From: CAG-964 sp902789345
GTDB lineage: Bacteria; Bacillota; Clostridia; Oscillospirales; Acutalibacteraceae
Assembly (NCBI GenBank): GCA_052117325.1
Contig: JBQKJJ010000001.1
Direction: 5' to 3' (one strand)
DNA length: 64,000 nucleotides
Both the position numbers and the translations under genes were made by a program. Each line of letters starts with the position of its first letter. Positions within the stretch are counted from its first letter, which is position 1. Of this stretch, positions 50,529 through 59,298 are shown one piece after another. The notes under the pieces are model-generated. The model did not search any database and was not told where the DNA came from. It was given only the letters and a program-made list of their open reading frames with translations.

Positions 50529-50731
50529 TGAAGGCTTCAGAGCTAAGAGAATTAACTGCAGAAGAGCTTCAGCAGAAGCTCAAGGACCTAAAAGAGGAAC
50601 TATTTAACCTTCGTTTTCAGTTGGCTATAAATCAGCTAGAGAACCCAATGCGTATTAGTGCTGTTAAGAAGGACATCGCAAGAGTACACACTGTACTTAC
50701 ACAGATGGAAAAGAACAGCGCTGACGCATAA
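50528..50731 (+). CDS. rpmC: Ribosomal protein L29
   Basis: 67-residue uL29, a helical hairpin at the tunnel exit beside L23. Contains ELTAEELQQKLKDLKEELFN and the LENPMRISAVKKDIAR helix. Confidence 0.95.
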   Translation: MKASELRELTAEELQQKLKDLKEELFNLRFQLAINQLENPMRISAVKKDIARVHTVLTQMEKNSADA

Positions 50732-50750
50732 GTAGAAGGAGGTTTGAGCC

Positions 50751-51008
50751 ATGAGTGAAAGAAACTTAAGAAAAACCAATGTTGGTAAAGTTGTAAGCGA
50801 CAAAATGGACAAAACAATAGTTGTTGCCATTGAAGACAGCGTTAAGCATCCTCTATACGGCAAAATCGTAAAGAGAACTGTTAAGCTAAAGGTTCATGAC
50901 GAGAACAACGAGTGCGGCATTGGCGACAGAGTAAGAATTATGCAAACTCGTCCTCTTTCTAAGGATAAAAGATGGAGACTAGTCGAGATTATTGAAAAGG
51001 CTAAGTAA
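50751..51008 (+). CDS. rpsQ: Ribosomal protein S17
   Basis: 85-residue uS17, a primary 16S rRNA binder. GKVVSDKMDKTIVVAIE and VKHPLYGKIVKRT are typical. AGGAGG precedes ATG 50751. Confidence 0.95.
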   Translation: MSERNLRKTNVGKVVSDKMDKTIVVAIEDSVKHPLYGKIVKRTVKLKVHDENNECGIGDRVRIMQTRPLSKDKRWRLVEIIEKAK

Positions 51009-51038
51009 TTTAGTCTATATTACAAAGGAGGAATTACT

Positions 51039-51407
51039 GTGATTCAACAGCAGACCTACCTAAAGGTTGCCGATAACACTGGAGCAAAAGAGTTAATGTG
51101 CATCCGAGTTCTCGGCGGTACCAGAAGGAGATACGCAAACATCGGTGACGTTGTAGTTGCTTCTGTTAAAAAAGCAGCACCTGGCGGCGTTGTAAAAAAA
51201 GGCGATGTAGTTAAAGCAGTTATCGTGCGTTCTGCAAAGGGCGTGCGTCGTGAAGATGGCACATATATTCGTTTCGACGAAAATGCTGCTGTTATTATTA
51301 AGGAAGACAAGAATCCAAAGGGCACTCGTATCTTTGGACCTGTAGCAAGAGAGCTTCGTGATAAGGATTACATGAAGATCTTAAGCCTTGCTCCTGAAGT
51401 TCTTTAA
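51039..51407 (+). CDS. rplN: Ribosomal protein L14
   Basis: 122-residue uL14 at the subunit interface. Starts with GTG; TYLKVADNTGAKELMCIRVLGG is near-universal. AAAGGAGG lies upstream. Confidence 0.96.
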   Translation: MIQQQTYLKVADNTGAKELMCIRVLGGTRRRYANIGDVVVASVKKAAPGGVVKKGDVVKAVIVRSAKGVRREDGTYIRFDENAAVIIKEDKNPKGTRIFGPVARELRDKDYMKILSLAPEVL

Positions 51408-51422
51408 TGGAGGTGCTCACTT

Positions 51423-51743
51423 ATGATAAAAAAAGTTCATGTTAAAACAGGTGACACTGTTGTAGTATTAAGCGGCAAGAGCAAAGGCAAGCAGGGTAAA
51501 GTAATGGCCGTTAGCCCAAAAGAGGGTAAGGTTATTGTAGAAAATGTAAATATGGTATCAAAGCATGTTAAGCCTAGAAAAATGGGCGAAGCAGGCGGTA
51601 TCGTAAAGGCTGAGGGTGCTATGTATGCATCTAAGGTTCAGATTGTTTGCCCTCGCTGCAAAAAGCCTACTCGTATTGGTCACAAGATTAACGAGGACGG
51701 CACAAAGAACCGTATTTGCAGAAAATGCGGCGAAGTTTTGTAA
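51423..51743 (+). CDS. rplX: Ribosomal protein L24
   Basis: 106-residue uL24 with a KOW motif (GDTVVVLSGKSKGKQGKV). The C-terminal part keeps four Cys (CPRC and CRKC), a zinc-binding version of the protein. Confidence 0.95.
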   Translation: MIKKVHVKTGDTVVVLSGKSKGKQGKVMAVSPKEGKVIVENVNMVSKHVKPRKMGEAGGIVKAEGAMYASKVQIVCPRCKKPTRIGHKINEDGTKNRICRKCGEVL

Positions 51744-51757
51744 GGAGGATATAAGAA

Positions 51758-52297
51758 ATGGCAAGACTAAAAGACTTTTACAAAAGCGATGTTGCACCAG
51801 CACTTATGAACAAGTTCTCCTACAAAAGTGTTATGGAGATTCCAAAGCTGGATAAAATCGTTGTAAACGTTGGTGCCGGCGAGGCTAGAGAAAACTCAAA
51901 GGTTATCGACGCTATTCTAAAAGATCTGGGTGCTATCACAGGTCAGAAGCCTCACATTTGCAGAGCTAAGAAGTCAGTAGCTAACTTTAAGCTTCGTGAA
52001 GGTATGGCTATCGGTGCTAAGGTAACACTTAGAGGCGAAAGAATGTACGAATTTCTTGACAGACTGTTCAATGTTGCTCTACCAAGAGTAAGAGACTTCA
52101 GAGGTATTAACCCTAACGGCTTTGACGGTCGTGGTAACTACAATATGGGTCTTAAGGAACAGCTTATTTTCCCTGAAATTGAGTACGATAAGATTGATAA
52201 GGTTAGAGGTATGGACATTTGTTTTGTTACTACCGCTAAAACAGATGAAGAGGCTCGTGAGTTGCTAACACTTATGGGCGCACCATTTGCGAAATAA
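51758..52297 (+). CDS. rplE: Ribosomal protein L5
   Basis: 179-residue uL5 that binds 5S rRNA. The RVRDFRGINPNGFDGRGNY block is diagnostic. AAGGAGG precedes ATG 51758. Confidence 0.96.
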   Translation: MARLKDFYKSDVAPALMNKFSYKSVMEIPKLDKIVVNVGAGEARENSKVIDAILKDLGAITGQKPHICRAKKSVANFKLREGMAIGAKVTLRGERMYEFLDRLFNVALPRVRDFRGINPNGFDGRGNYNMGLKEQLIFPEIEYDKIDKVRGMDICFVTTAKTDEEARELLTLMGAPFAK

Positions 52298-52309
52298 GGA
52301 GGGATTGTC

Positions 52310-52495
52310 GTGGCTAAAACAGCAATGAAAGTTAAGCAGCAGAGAACACAGAAGTTCTCTACAAGAGAGTATAACAGATGCAAAATCTGCGGCAGACCAC
52401 ACGCTTATCTTCGTAAATATGGAGTATGCCGTATTTGCTTTAGAGAATTAGCTTACAAGGGCGAAATTCCTGGCGTTAAAAAGGCAAGCTGGTAA
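52310..52495 (+). CDS. rpsZ: Ribosomal protein S14, zinc-binding short type
   Basis: 61-residue uS14 of the C+ type: CKICGRP and CRICF form the zinc site. The long zinc-free paralogue used in zinc starvation is not in this window. The start is GTG 52310. Confidence 0.95.
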   Translation: MAKTAMKVKQQRTQKFSTREYNRCKICGRPHAYLRKYGVCRICFRELAYKGEIPGVKKASW

Positions 52496-52516
52496 TAAAC
52501 GAAGGAGGTTAATGTT

Positions 52517-52915
52517 ATGCAGATTACTGATCCAATAGCAGACTTACTTACAAGAATTCGTAACGCAAGTTCTGCGAAGCATGATTCTGTAGAGATTCCT
52601 GCTTCAAATATGAAGAAGGCTATATGCCAGATTTTGTTAGACGAAGGCTACATTAAAGATTTTTCTGTAGCTGAAGACGGCAAGCAGGGCGTTATTACTG
52701 TTACTCTTAAGTACCTTGAGGGTAAGAAGCCTGTAATTACAGGTCTAAGAAGAGTATCAAAGCCAGGTTTGCGTATATATAGCAATGTTGAGGATATGCC
52801 AAAGGTTATTAAGGGCCTTGGTGTAGCTATCGTATCAACTTCTAAGGGTGTTATGACTGACCGTCAGGCACGCAAAGAAAATGTAGGTGGCGAAGTCCTT
52901 GCATTCGTATGGTAA
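52517..52915 (+). CDS. rpsH: Ribosomal protein S8
   Basis: 132-residue uS8, central-domain 16S binder and spc-operon autoregulator in E. coli. DPIADLLTRIRNA and the C-terminal STSKGVMTDRQARKENVGGE are present. Confidence 0.96.
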   Translation: MQITDPIADLLTRIRNASSAKHDSVEIPASNMKKAICQILLDEGYIKDFSVAEDGKQGVITVTLKYLEGKKPVITGLRRVSKPGLRIYSNVEDMPKVIKGLGVAIVSTSKGVMTDRQARKENVGGEVLAFVW

Positions 52916-52927
52916 GGAGGTGCGAGA

Positions 52928-53512
52928 ATGGCTGAGACAGAAATCAAATTATCTCGAATTGGAAGAAAACCTGTAAATATTCCCGCTGGTGTTGAAGTAA
53001 AGTTTGACAACGGTGTTTTGACTGTTAAAGGACCAAAGGGCACACTAACTCAGAAGATTCACCCAAATATGATCGTTGAGATTAGTGCTGAGGCTGTAGA
53101 AATTAAAGTTCCTGAAGACAAGTCACCAAAGGCTATTAAGCAAAACAGAGCTCTTCATGGCCTAACTCGTTCACTTGTTGCTAATATGGTTACAGGTGTA
53201 ACAGAGGGCTATTCTAAGAAGCTTGAAGTTAAGGGCGTAGGTTACCGTGTACAGAAGAAGGGCAAGGATCTTGTAATGAACCTTGGCTACTCTCACCAGG
53301 TAATCGTAAGTGAAACTGATGACATCAAGATTGATGCACCAGACGCCAATACAATTATTATCTCAGGCCCAGACAAGCAAAAGGTTGGTCAGTTTGCTGC
53401 CGAGGTAAGAGAAAAGCGTCCACCGGAGCCATATAAGGGTAAAGGTATTAAGTACGCTGACGAAGTTATTCGTCGTAAAGAAGGTAAAGCCGGTAAGGGC
53501 GGCAAGAAGTAA
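52928..53512 (+). CDS. rplF: Ribosomal protein L6
   Basis: uL6 at 194 residues, about 15 longer than usual because of a short N-terminal addition before SRIGRKPVNIP and a Lys/Gly-rich end. The C-terminal RPPEPYKGKGIKY motif is intact. Confidence 0.95.
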   Translation: MAETEIKLSRIGRKPVNIPAGVEVKFDNGVLTVKGPKGTLTQKIHPNMIVEISAEAVEIKVPEDKSPKAIKQNRALHGLTRSLVANMVTGVTEGYSKKLEVKGVGYRVQKKGKDLVMNLGYSHQVIVSETDDIKIDAPDANTIIISGPDKQKVGQFAAEVREKRPPEPYKGKGIKYADEVIRRKEGKAGKGGKK

Positions 53513-53529
53513 TTAAGGAGTGAGACATT

Positions 53530-53883
53530 ATGGTATCAAAGGCAGATAAAAATAAGGCCCGTTTAAAGCGTCATACAAGAGTACGCAGTAAAATCAGCGG
53601 TACAGCAGAATGCCCAAGACTGAATGTGTTCCGCTCAAGCAAGAACATTTATGCTCAGATTATTGACGACATTAATGGTGTTACTTTAGTTGCTGCTTCT
53701 ACTCTTGAGCTAGAGGGCAACGGCGGAAACAAAGAGGCAGCTTTTAAGGTTGGCGAGGCTATCGCTAAGAAGGCTGCTGACAAAGGCATCACCGAGGTTG
53801 TTTTTGACCGCGGTGGATACATCTATCACGGCCGTGTCAAGGAATTGGCCGAAGGCGCTCGTCAGGGCGGCCTCAAGTTCTAA
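53530..53883 (+). CDS. rplR: Ribosomal protein L18
   Basis: 117-residue uL18, 5S rRNA partner. RPRLNVFRS-like block (CPRLNVFRSSKNIYAQIID) and C-terminal GRVKELAEGAREGG-like end (AEGARQGGLKF). Confidence 0.95.
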   Translation: MVSKADKNKARLKRHTRVRSKISGTAECPRLNVFRSSKNIYAQIIDDINGVTLVAASTLELEGNGGNKEAAFKVGEAIAKKAADKGITEVVFDRGGYIYHGRVKELAEGARQGGLKF

Positions 53884-53900
53884 TAAAGGAGGAATAAACT

Positions 53901-54398
53901 TTGGCTATTATTGACGCATCAACTTTAGATTTGCAAGAGCGTGTTGTTACAATCAACCGTGTATCAAAAACTGTAAAGGGCGGTCGTATCTTTAAGTTTG
54001 CTGCTCTTGTTGTAGTAGGCGACGGCAACGGTACTGTTGGCTTTGGTATTGGTAAGGCCGGCGAGGTTCCGGATGCTATCCGTAAGGGTATTGAGGATGC
54101 TAAGAAGAACCTGATTAAGGTTTCTCTAAAGGGTACTTCAATTCCTCACGAGGTTATCGGTGAGTTTGGAGCAGGCAGAGTTTTGATGAAGCCTGCAGCA
54201 GCCGGTACAGGTGTTATTGCCGGCGGTCCTGTTCGTGCAGTCATCGAGGCTGTAGGTATTAAGGACATTAGAACAAAGGCTTTAAGATCAAATAATCCTT
54301 GCAACGTAGTAAGAGCTACACTAGCTGGTTTGGCTTCTCTGCGTTCAGCAGAGGAGATTGCTGCAATTCGTGGCAAGTCAGTTAAAGAGATTTTATAA
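53901..54398 (+). CDS. rpsE: Ribosomal protein S5
   Basis: 165-residue uS5, an accuracy-related 30S protein. RVVTINRVSKTVKGGRIFKF and VGFGIGKAGEVPDAIRKG are conserved. The start is TTG 53901 with AAAGGAGG eight bases upstream, a rare initiation codon that may lower its translation. Confidence 0.95.
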   Translation: MAIIDASTLDLQERVVTINRVSKTVKGGRIFKFAALVVVGDGNGTVGFGIGKAGEVPDAIRKGIEDAKKNLIKVSLKGTSIPHEVIGEFGAGRVLMKPAAAGTGVIAGGPVRAVIEAVGIKDIRTKALRSNNPCNVVRATLAGLASLRSAEEIAAIRGKSVKEIL

Positions 54399-54413
54399 TA
54401 GGAGGGCAGCAAG

Positions 54414-54593
54414 ATGGCAAATGTAAATATTAAGCTTGTAAGAAGTCTTATAGGCTGTAAAAAGGACCAAATTGCAACAGCCCAGTCACTTGGTCTGAAG
54501 AAGATTGGCGATGTTACAACTCAGCCGGATAATCCTCAGACAAAAGGTAAGGTTGCTAAGATAGTTCACCTTATCGAGGTAAGTGAAGCGTAA
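54414..54593 (+). CDS. rpmD: Ribosomal protein L30
   Basis: 59-residue uL30 starting MANVNIKLVRSLIGCKKDQ and ending VAKIVHLIEVSEA. ATG 54414 with GGAGGG upstream; it lies between rpsE and rplO. Confidence 0.94.
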   Translation: MANVNIKLVRSLIGCKKDQIATAQSLGLKKIGDVTTQPDNPQTKGKVAKIVHLIEVSEA

Positions 54594-54612
54594 GCAAGGA
54601 GGTGCTAAAGAG

Positions 54613-55053
54613 ATGAAGTTGCACGAACTTTCACCTGTAGAGGGTTCTAAGAAAGCCGTAAAGCGTATTGGTCGTGGTCACGGTTCAGGACAAGGTAAAA
54701 CAGCAGGTAAGGGACACAAGGGTCAGAAGGCAAGATCAGGCGGCAGCATTAGACCGGGCTTTGAAGGCGGCCAGATGCCAATGCAGAGAAGACTGCCTAA
54801 GAGAGGCTTTAATAACATTTTTGCTAAGACTATCATAGCAGTAAATGTAGGCAGCCTAAACAAGTTTGAAGACGGTGCTGTTGTTGATACACAGGCGCTT
54901 GTTGACGCAGGACTTGTTAAAAATTCTTTCGACGGAGTTAAGATTCTGGGTAACGGCAATCTTACTAAGAAGTTAGAAGTTAAGGTCAATGCTTATTCCG
55001 TTTCTGCTAAAGAGAAGATTGAGGCAGCAGGCGGAAAGGCAGAGGTGGTTTAA
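54613..55053 (+). CDS. rplO: Ribosomal protein L15
   Basis: 146-residue uL15. MKLHELSPVEGSKKAVKRIGRG and the Gly-rich GSGQGKTAGKGHKGQ are typical. ATG 54613 (AAGGAGG upstream) is chosen over the in-frame GTG at 54583, which lies inside rpmD. One-base overlap with secY. Confidence 0.95.
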   Translation: MKLHELSPVEGSKKAVKRIGRGHGSGQGKTAGKGHKGQKARSGGSIRPGFEGGQMPMQRRLPKRGFNNIFAKTIIAVNVGSLNKFEDGAVVDTQALVDAGLVKNSFDGVKILGNGNLTKKLEVKVNAYSVSAKEKIEAAGGKAEVV

Positions 55054-56357
55054 TGTTTAAAACCATTCGTAATGCCTGGCAGCTTCCTGATCTTCGTAAG
55101 AAGCTGTTATTCACATTATTAATTATAATCGTGTTCAGAATTGGTTCAGTTATTCCTGTTCCATTTCTGGATACAACCGCTTTGGCGTCAGCAATGGGCG
55201 ACTTAACCAACAATGGTTCTATGTTTGCTTATCTGAACACAATGTCAGGCGGTGCGTTCTCAAACGCAACATTGTTTGCAATGGGTGTTACACCGTACAT
55301 CAACAGTTCCATTATTATTCAGCTGTTAACAGTTGCTATTCCTCCTCTTGAGCGTTTGGCTAAGGAGGGTGAAGAGGGCAGAAAGAAGCTTGCAACTATT
55401 ACAAGATATGTAACGGTTGCCCTTGGATTGATTCAGGGCTTCGCTTACTTTATGTTCCTAAAGCAGAGCAATGTTCTTGATTACAAGACAGGTTTTGACT
55501 TCTTCTTCGGTGCTGCTGTTATTATTTTGGTATTTACAGCCGGTACAGCGTTAATGATGTGGCTGGGCGAGCAGATCAACCAGCACGGTATAGGCAACGG
55601 TATTTCTATTCTGTTGTTTGCAGGTATTATCGCAAGATTCCCTGTTATTGTTGCTGAGCTTGCTAACTACTGGAGTATGGCTATGTCAGGCAGCACACAG
55701 TACTTTGCACTTGTTCCGCTGTTTGTTGTTATATTCCTTGCAGTTATCTGGGTTATTACATTTATGCAGGATTCAGAAAGAAGAATTCCTATCCAGTATG
55801 CAAAGAGAGTTGTTGGCAGAAAGATGTATGGCGGACAGAGCAGCCACTTGCCTATTAAGCTAGGTCTTGGCGGCGTTCTTCCAATCATCTTTGCAAGCTC
55901 AATTCTATCAATTCCATCAACTATTAAGTTGATTTTCCCTGGAATTACAGGTTTCTGGAACAGCTTTATTGAGTTATTCTCAAGCAGTAGTTGGGTGTAT
56001 GCTGTTCTGTATTTCATTTTGATTATAATGTTTGCATATTTCTATACATCAATTCAGTATAATCCAATTGAAATGTCAAATAACCTTCGTCAGAATAACG
56101 GTACAATCCCTGGTATTCGTCCGGGTAAACCAACTTCTGATTTTATCGCAAAAATTTTGTCCAGAATAACACTGATAGGTGCTTTATTCTTGGCAGTTAT
56201 CGCACTTGTTCCAATTATTTATGGTAAGTTAACCGGAATGTCAAGTATGTCACTTGGTGGTACATCAATTATCATCGTTGTTGGTGTTTGCTTAGATACA
56301 GTTAAGCAGATGGAATCACAGATGATGATGCGTCACTATAAGGGCTTCCTTGATTAA
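55053..56357 (+). CDS. secY: Preprotein translocase subunit SecY
   Basis: 434-residue channel of the Sec translocon with ten helices. NAWQLPDLRKKLLFTLLI starts helix 1; plug and cytoplasmic loops (GQSSHLPIKLGLGGVLPIIF, NNGTIPGIRPGKPT) are conserved. It exports the many lipoproteins seen in this window. Translationally coupled to rplO. Confidence 0.96.
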   Translation: MFKTIRNAWQLPDLRKKLLFTLLIIIVFRIGSVIPVPFLDTTALASAMGDLTNNGSMFAYLNTMSGGAFSNATLFAMGVTPYINSSIIIQLLTVAIPPLERLAKEGEEGRKKLATITRYVTVALGLIQGFAYFMFLKQSNVLDYKTGFDFFFGAAVIILVFTAGTALMMWLGEQINQHGIGNGISILLFAGIIARFPVIVAELANYWSMAMSGSTQYFALVPLFVVIFLAVIWVITFMQDSERRIPIQYAKRVVGRKMYGGQSSHLPIKLGLGGVLPIIFASSILSIPSTIKLIFPGITGFWNSFIELFSSSSWVYAVLYFILIIMFAYFYTSIQYNPIEMSNNLRQNNGTIPGIRPGKPTSDFIAKILSRITLIGALFLAVIALVPIIYGKLTGMSSMSLGGTSIIIVVGVCLDTVKQMESQMMMRHYKGFLD

Positions 56358-56376
56358 TGTATTGGAGGAAAAGATT

Positions 56377-57009
56377 ATGAATATAATTTTATTAGGTGCG
56401 CCTGGTGCCGGCAAGGGTACTCAGGCAGAAAAAATTTGTGAATATCTGAATATTCCAACTATTTCAACGGGTAATATTATCCGTGCTGCGCTGAAAAGCG
56501 GTACAGAGATGGGTTTAAAGGCAAAGTCCTTTATGGATGCCGGCAAGCTTGTTCCGGATGATGTTGTAATTGGCATCATTAAGGAAAGACTTGCTGAGAA
56601 TGACTGTCAGAACGGTTTTATTCTTGACGGTTTTCCAAGAACTATCCCTCAGGCCGAGGCTCTGGACGCTATGGGTGTTCAAATCGACAAGGTAATTGAT
56701 ATTGAAGTACCTGATGAGAACATTGTTGCCAGAATGTCCGGACGCCGTGTTTGTGAAAAGTGTGGCGCAAGCTATCATCTTGAGTATAAAAAGCCAAGTA
56801 AGGATGGCGTGTGCGACCTTTGTACAGGTGCCCTTGTTCAGCGTAAGGATGACCACCCAGACACAGTTCTTTCTCGTTTAAAAGTATATCACGAGGAAAC
56901 CGAGCCTTTAAAAGATTATTACCAGAAGCAGGGTAAGCTTGCTATAGTAGAGGGTCAGGAAGAAATTGCTGACACAACTGCACTGGTTCTTAAGGAGTTA
57001 GAGGTTTAA
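56377..57009 (+). CDS. adk: Adenylate kinase
   Basis: 210-residue AMP kinase balancing ATP, ADP and AMP. P-loop GAPGAGKGTQ, and a zinc-binding LID with Cys in CEKCGASYH and CDLC, the Gram-positive type. ATG 56377 after TTGGAGG is preferred; the in-frame start at 56350 overlaps secY. Confidence 0.96.
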   Translation: MNIILLGAPGAGKGTQAEKICEYLNIPTISTGNIIRAALKSGTEMGLKAKSFMDAGKLVPDDVVIGIIKERLAENDCQNGFILDGFPRTIPQAEALDAMGVQIDKVIDIEVPDENIVARMSGRRVCEKCGASYHLEYKKPSKDGVCDLCTGALVQRKDDHPDTVLSRLKVYHEETEPLKDYYQKQGKLAIVEGQEEIADTTALVLKELEV

Positions 57010-57013
57010 TATA

Positions 57014-57766
57014 ATGGTAGTACTTAAGACAAAACGTGAATTAGATTTAATGCGTGAAGCTTGCAGAATTTCTGCAAATGCACTTAAGGAAGCCGGCAAG
57101 GCTGTAGAGCCCGGCGTGTCAACTAAAGAAATTGATGACATTGTTCGCAAGTATATCCAGAAACAAGGTGCCACACCTTCGTTTCTGGGCTACGGCGGAT
57201 TTCCGGCGAGTGCTTGTATTTCAGTAAATGATGTGGTTATCCATGGCATACCAAGTAAGAAACAGATTCTAAAAAAAGGCGATATTGTTAGCGTGGATGT
57301 AGGCGCTTTTATTGGCGGCTATCACGGTGACAATGCTTATACTTTTGCCTGCGGAGATATTTCAAAAGAAGCTCAAGCTCTGCTTGACGCAACAAAGGAA
57401 AGTCTTTATGAAGGTATTAAGGCAGCAATTGCCGGAAACCGTGTAGGCGATATTGGAAATGCTGTTCAAACGTATGCTGAAGCTCGCAACTACTCGGTGG
57501 TACGAGATTTTGTCGGCCATGGCGTAGGTGCGAAACTACATGAAGATCCTAGTGTACCCAACTATGGTACTCCGGGCAGGGGCGTACGACTTCTACCGGG
57601 TATGACAATAGCCATAGAGCCTATGATTACGGCAGGTAAGTACGATGTAAAGGTGCTTGATGATGACTGGACTACCGTTACGGTAGACGGCAGCTTGGCT
57701 GCTCACTTTGAGCATTCTATTGCAATTACTCCTGACGGTCCTGTAATTATGACAATTCCTGATTAA
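57014..57766 (+). CDS. map: Methionine aminopeptidase, type I
   Basis: 250-residue metalloprotease removing the initiator Met. Ligands visible: His in VIHGIPS, Asp in SVDVGAF and HGDNAYTF, His in FVGHGVGAKLHE, Glu in IAIEPMI and EHSIAIT. Starts four bases after adk. Confidence 0.96.
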   Translation: MVVLKTKRELDLMREACRISANALKEAGKAVEPGVSTKEIDDIVRKYIQKQGATPSFLGYGGFPASACISVNDVVIHGIPSKKQILKKGDIVSVDVGAFIGGYHGDNAYTFACGDISKEAQALLDATKESLYEGIKAAIAGNRVGDIGNAVQTYAEARNYSVVRDFVGHGVGAKLHEDPSVPNYGTPGRGVRLLPGMTIAIEPMITAGKYDVKVLDDDWTTVTVDGSLAAHFEHSIAITPDGPVIMTIPD

Positions 57767-57777
57767 GGGGTGTTGGT

Positions 57778-58014
57778 ATGAAAGCGGGACAAATCGTAAG
57801 ATCTGTTGCAGGTAGAGATAAAAATATATTCTTTGTTGTAACGGCTGTTGACGGTGCTTATGCTGTTATTTGTGACGGCAAATGCAGACCGGTTGAACAC
57901 CAAAAGCGGAAAAAGCTGATCCATTTAAGCAAAACAAATCATTTTGTAGAGCTTGACAAGGTAAAAACCAACAAAGAATTTAGAAAAGCGCTACACCCAT
58001 TTAATTATGAGTAA
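57778..58014 (+). CDS. KOW-domain RNA-binding protein (L14e-like)
   Basis: 78 residues starting MKAGQIVRSVAGRDKNIFFVV. This small KOW protein, sometimes called L14e-like, commonly lies between map and infA in Clostridia. The exact role in the ribosome is unsettled. Confidence 0.85.
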   Translation: MKAGQIVRSVAGRDKNIFFVVTAVDGAYAVICDGKCRPVEHQKRKKLIHLSKTNHFVELDKVKTNKEFRKALHPFNYE

Positions 58015-58037
58015 ATCCCATAAGGAGGAGTATGAAT

Positions 58038-58256
58038 ATGTCTAAACAAGATGTAATCGAGATTGAGGGTACAGTAACCGAAGCACTGCCAAACGCACAG
58101 TTTAAAGTAGAGCTTCCAAACGGTCATATAATTCTTGCTCATATTTCAGGTAAGCTTAGAATGAATTTCATAAGAATCTTGCCAGGTGATAAGGTAACAG
58201 TTGAAATGTCACCATACGATTTAACTCGTGGCAGAATTACATGGCGTAGCAAGTAA
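58038..58256 (+). CDS. infA: Translation initiation factor IF-1
   Basis: 72-residue OB-fold factor that binds the A site during initiation. SKQDVIEIEGTVTEALPNAQFKVEL is the family start. ATG 58038 (nine bases from AGGAGG) gives the standard length; ATG 58032 is too near that site. Confidence 0.96.
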   Translation: MSKQDVIEIEGTVTEALPNAQFKVELPNGHIILAHISGKLRMNFIRILPGDKVTVEMSPYDLTRGRITWRSK

Positions 58257-58306
58257 TTAACTAAGACTTTTATTTCTATAAAATATAGGAAAGGAATGAT
58301 TACACA

Positions 58307-58420
58307 ATGAAAGTCAGACCTTCAGTAAAGAAAATTTGCGACAAGTGCAAAGTTATTAAGCGTAAGGGTAAGGTAATGGTAATTTGCGAAAACCCTAAGC
58401 ACAAGCAGCGTCAGGGTTAA
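58307..58420 (+). CDS. rpmJ: Ribosomal protein L36
   Basis: 37-residue bL36 with the zinc ligands of the C+ type (CDKCKV, CENPKH). ATG 58307 after AAAGGAATG. Confidence 0.95.
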   Translation: MKVRPSVKKICDKCKVIKRKGKVMVICENPKHKQRQG

Positions 58421-58428
58421 TTTAACCG

Positions 58429-58457
58429 TTGACATTTTAGGAAAAATAATGTAAAAT
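58429..58457 (+). promoter_or_regulatory. Internal promoter before rpsM
   Basis: TTGACA (58429-58434), 17-base spacer, TAAAAT (58452-58457) in the 73-base gap after rpmJ. It could drive rpsM-rpsK-rpsD-rpoA-rplQ independently. Confidence 0.6.
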
Positions 58458-58493
58458 AAAAATATTGACTAATTATTTATGGAGGTGCAACAT

Positions 58494-58862
58494 ATGGCTC
58501 GTATAGCAGGTGTAGACTTACCAAGAGATAAAAGAGTTGAAATTGGTTTGACATATATCTTTGGTATTGGACGTAAAACTGCAAGTGACATTATTGCTGC
58601 AACAGGTGTTAATCCTGATACTCGTGTCAGAGACCTGACAGAGGATGAGGTTTCTAAGCTAAGAGAGTATATTGACCACAACTGCGTCGTTGAGGGTGAC
58701 CTAAGACGTGATGTTGCTTTTGATATTAAAAGATTAATTGAAATTGGCTGTTATCGTGGTGTTCGTCACCGTAAGGGACTTCCTGTAAGAGGTCAGCGTT
58801 CAAAGACAAACGCTCGTACTCGTAAGGGTCCTAGAAAGACAATGGCTAACAAGAAGAAGTAA
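58494..58862 (+). CDS. rpsM: Ribosomal protein S13
   Basis: 122-residue uS13 of the 30S head, contacting P-site tRNA. ARIAGVDLPRDKRVEIGLTYI and the basic tail TRKGPRKTMANKKK. ATG 58494 after GGAGGTG. Confidence 0.96.
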   Translation: MARIAGVDLPRDKRVEIGLTYIFGIGRKTASDIIAATGVNPDTRVRDLTEDEVSKLREYIDHNCVVEGDLRRDVAFDIKRLIEIGCYRGVRHRKGLPVRGQRSKTNARTRKGPRKTMANKKK

Positions 58863-58876
58863 GGAGGGAATGACCT

Positions 58877-59278
58877 ATGGCAGCACCTAAGGGTAAGAAG
58901 ACTGCAGTGCGCAGACGCCGTGAGCGTAAAAATGTTGAGCGTGGTGCAGCACACATTCAGTCTACATTTAACAATACAATCGTAACAATTACAGATATTC
59001 AGGGCAATGCTATTTCATGGGCAAGTGCCGGCGAATTGGGCTTCAGAGGTTCCAGAAAGTCTACTCCTTTCGCAGCTCAGTCAGCTGCTGAAACAGCAGC
59101 AAAGGCAGCTATGGAGCACGGTATGAAGACTGTTGAAGTATATGTAAAGGGTCCTGGCGCAGGTAGAGAAGCTGCAATCAGAGCTTTACAGTCAGCGGGT
59201 CTTGAGGTTAACATGATTAAAGATGTTACTCCAATTCCTCATAATGGATGTCGTCCTCCAAAGAGAAGACGCGTATAA
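58877..59278 (+). CDS. rpsK: Ribosomal protein S11
   Basis: 133-residue uS11 of the 30S platform. AHIQSTFNNTIVTITD and the C-terminal PIPHNGCRPPKRRRV are diagnostic. Confidence 0.96.
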   Translation: MAAPKGKKTAVRRRRERKNVERGAAHIQSTFNNTIVTITDIQGNAISWASAGELGFRGSRKSTPFAAQSAAETAAKAAMEHGMKTVEVYVKGPGAGREAAIRALQSAGLEVNMIKDVTPIPHNGCRPPKRRRV

Positions 59279-59298
59279 CGAAATAAGGAGGAAATAGT

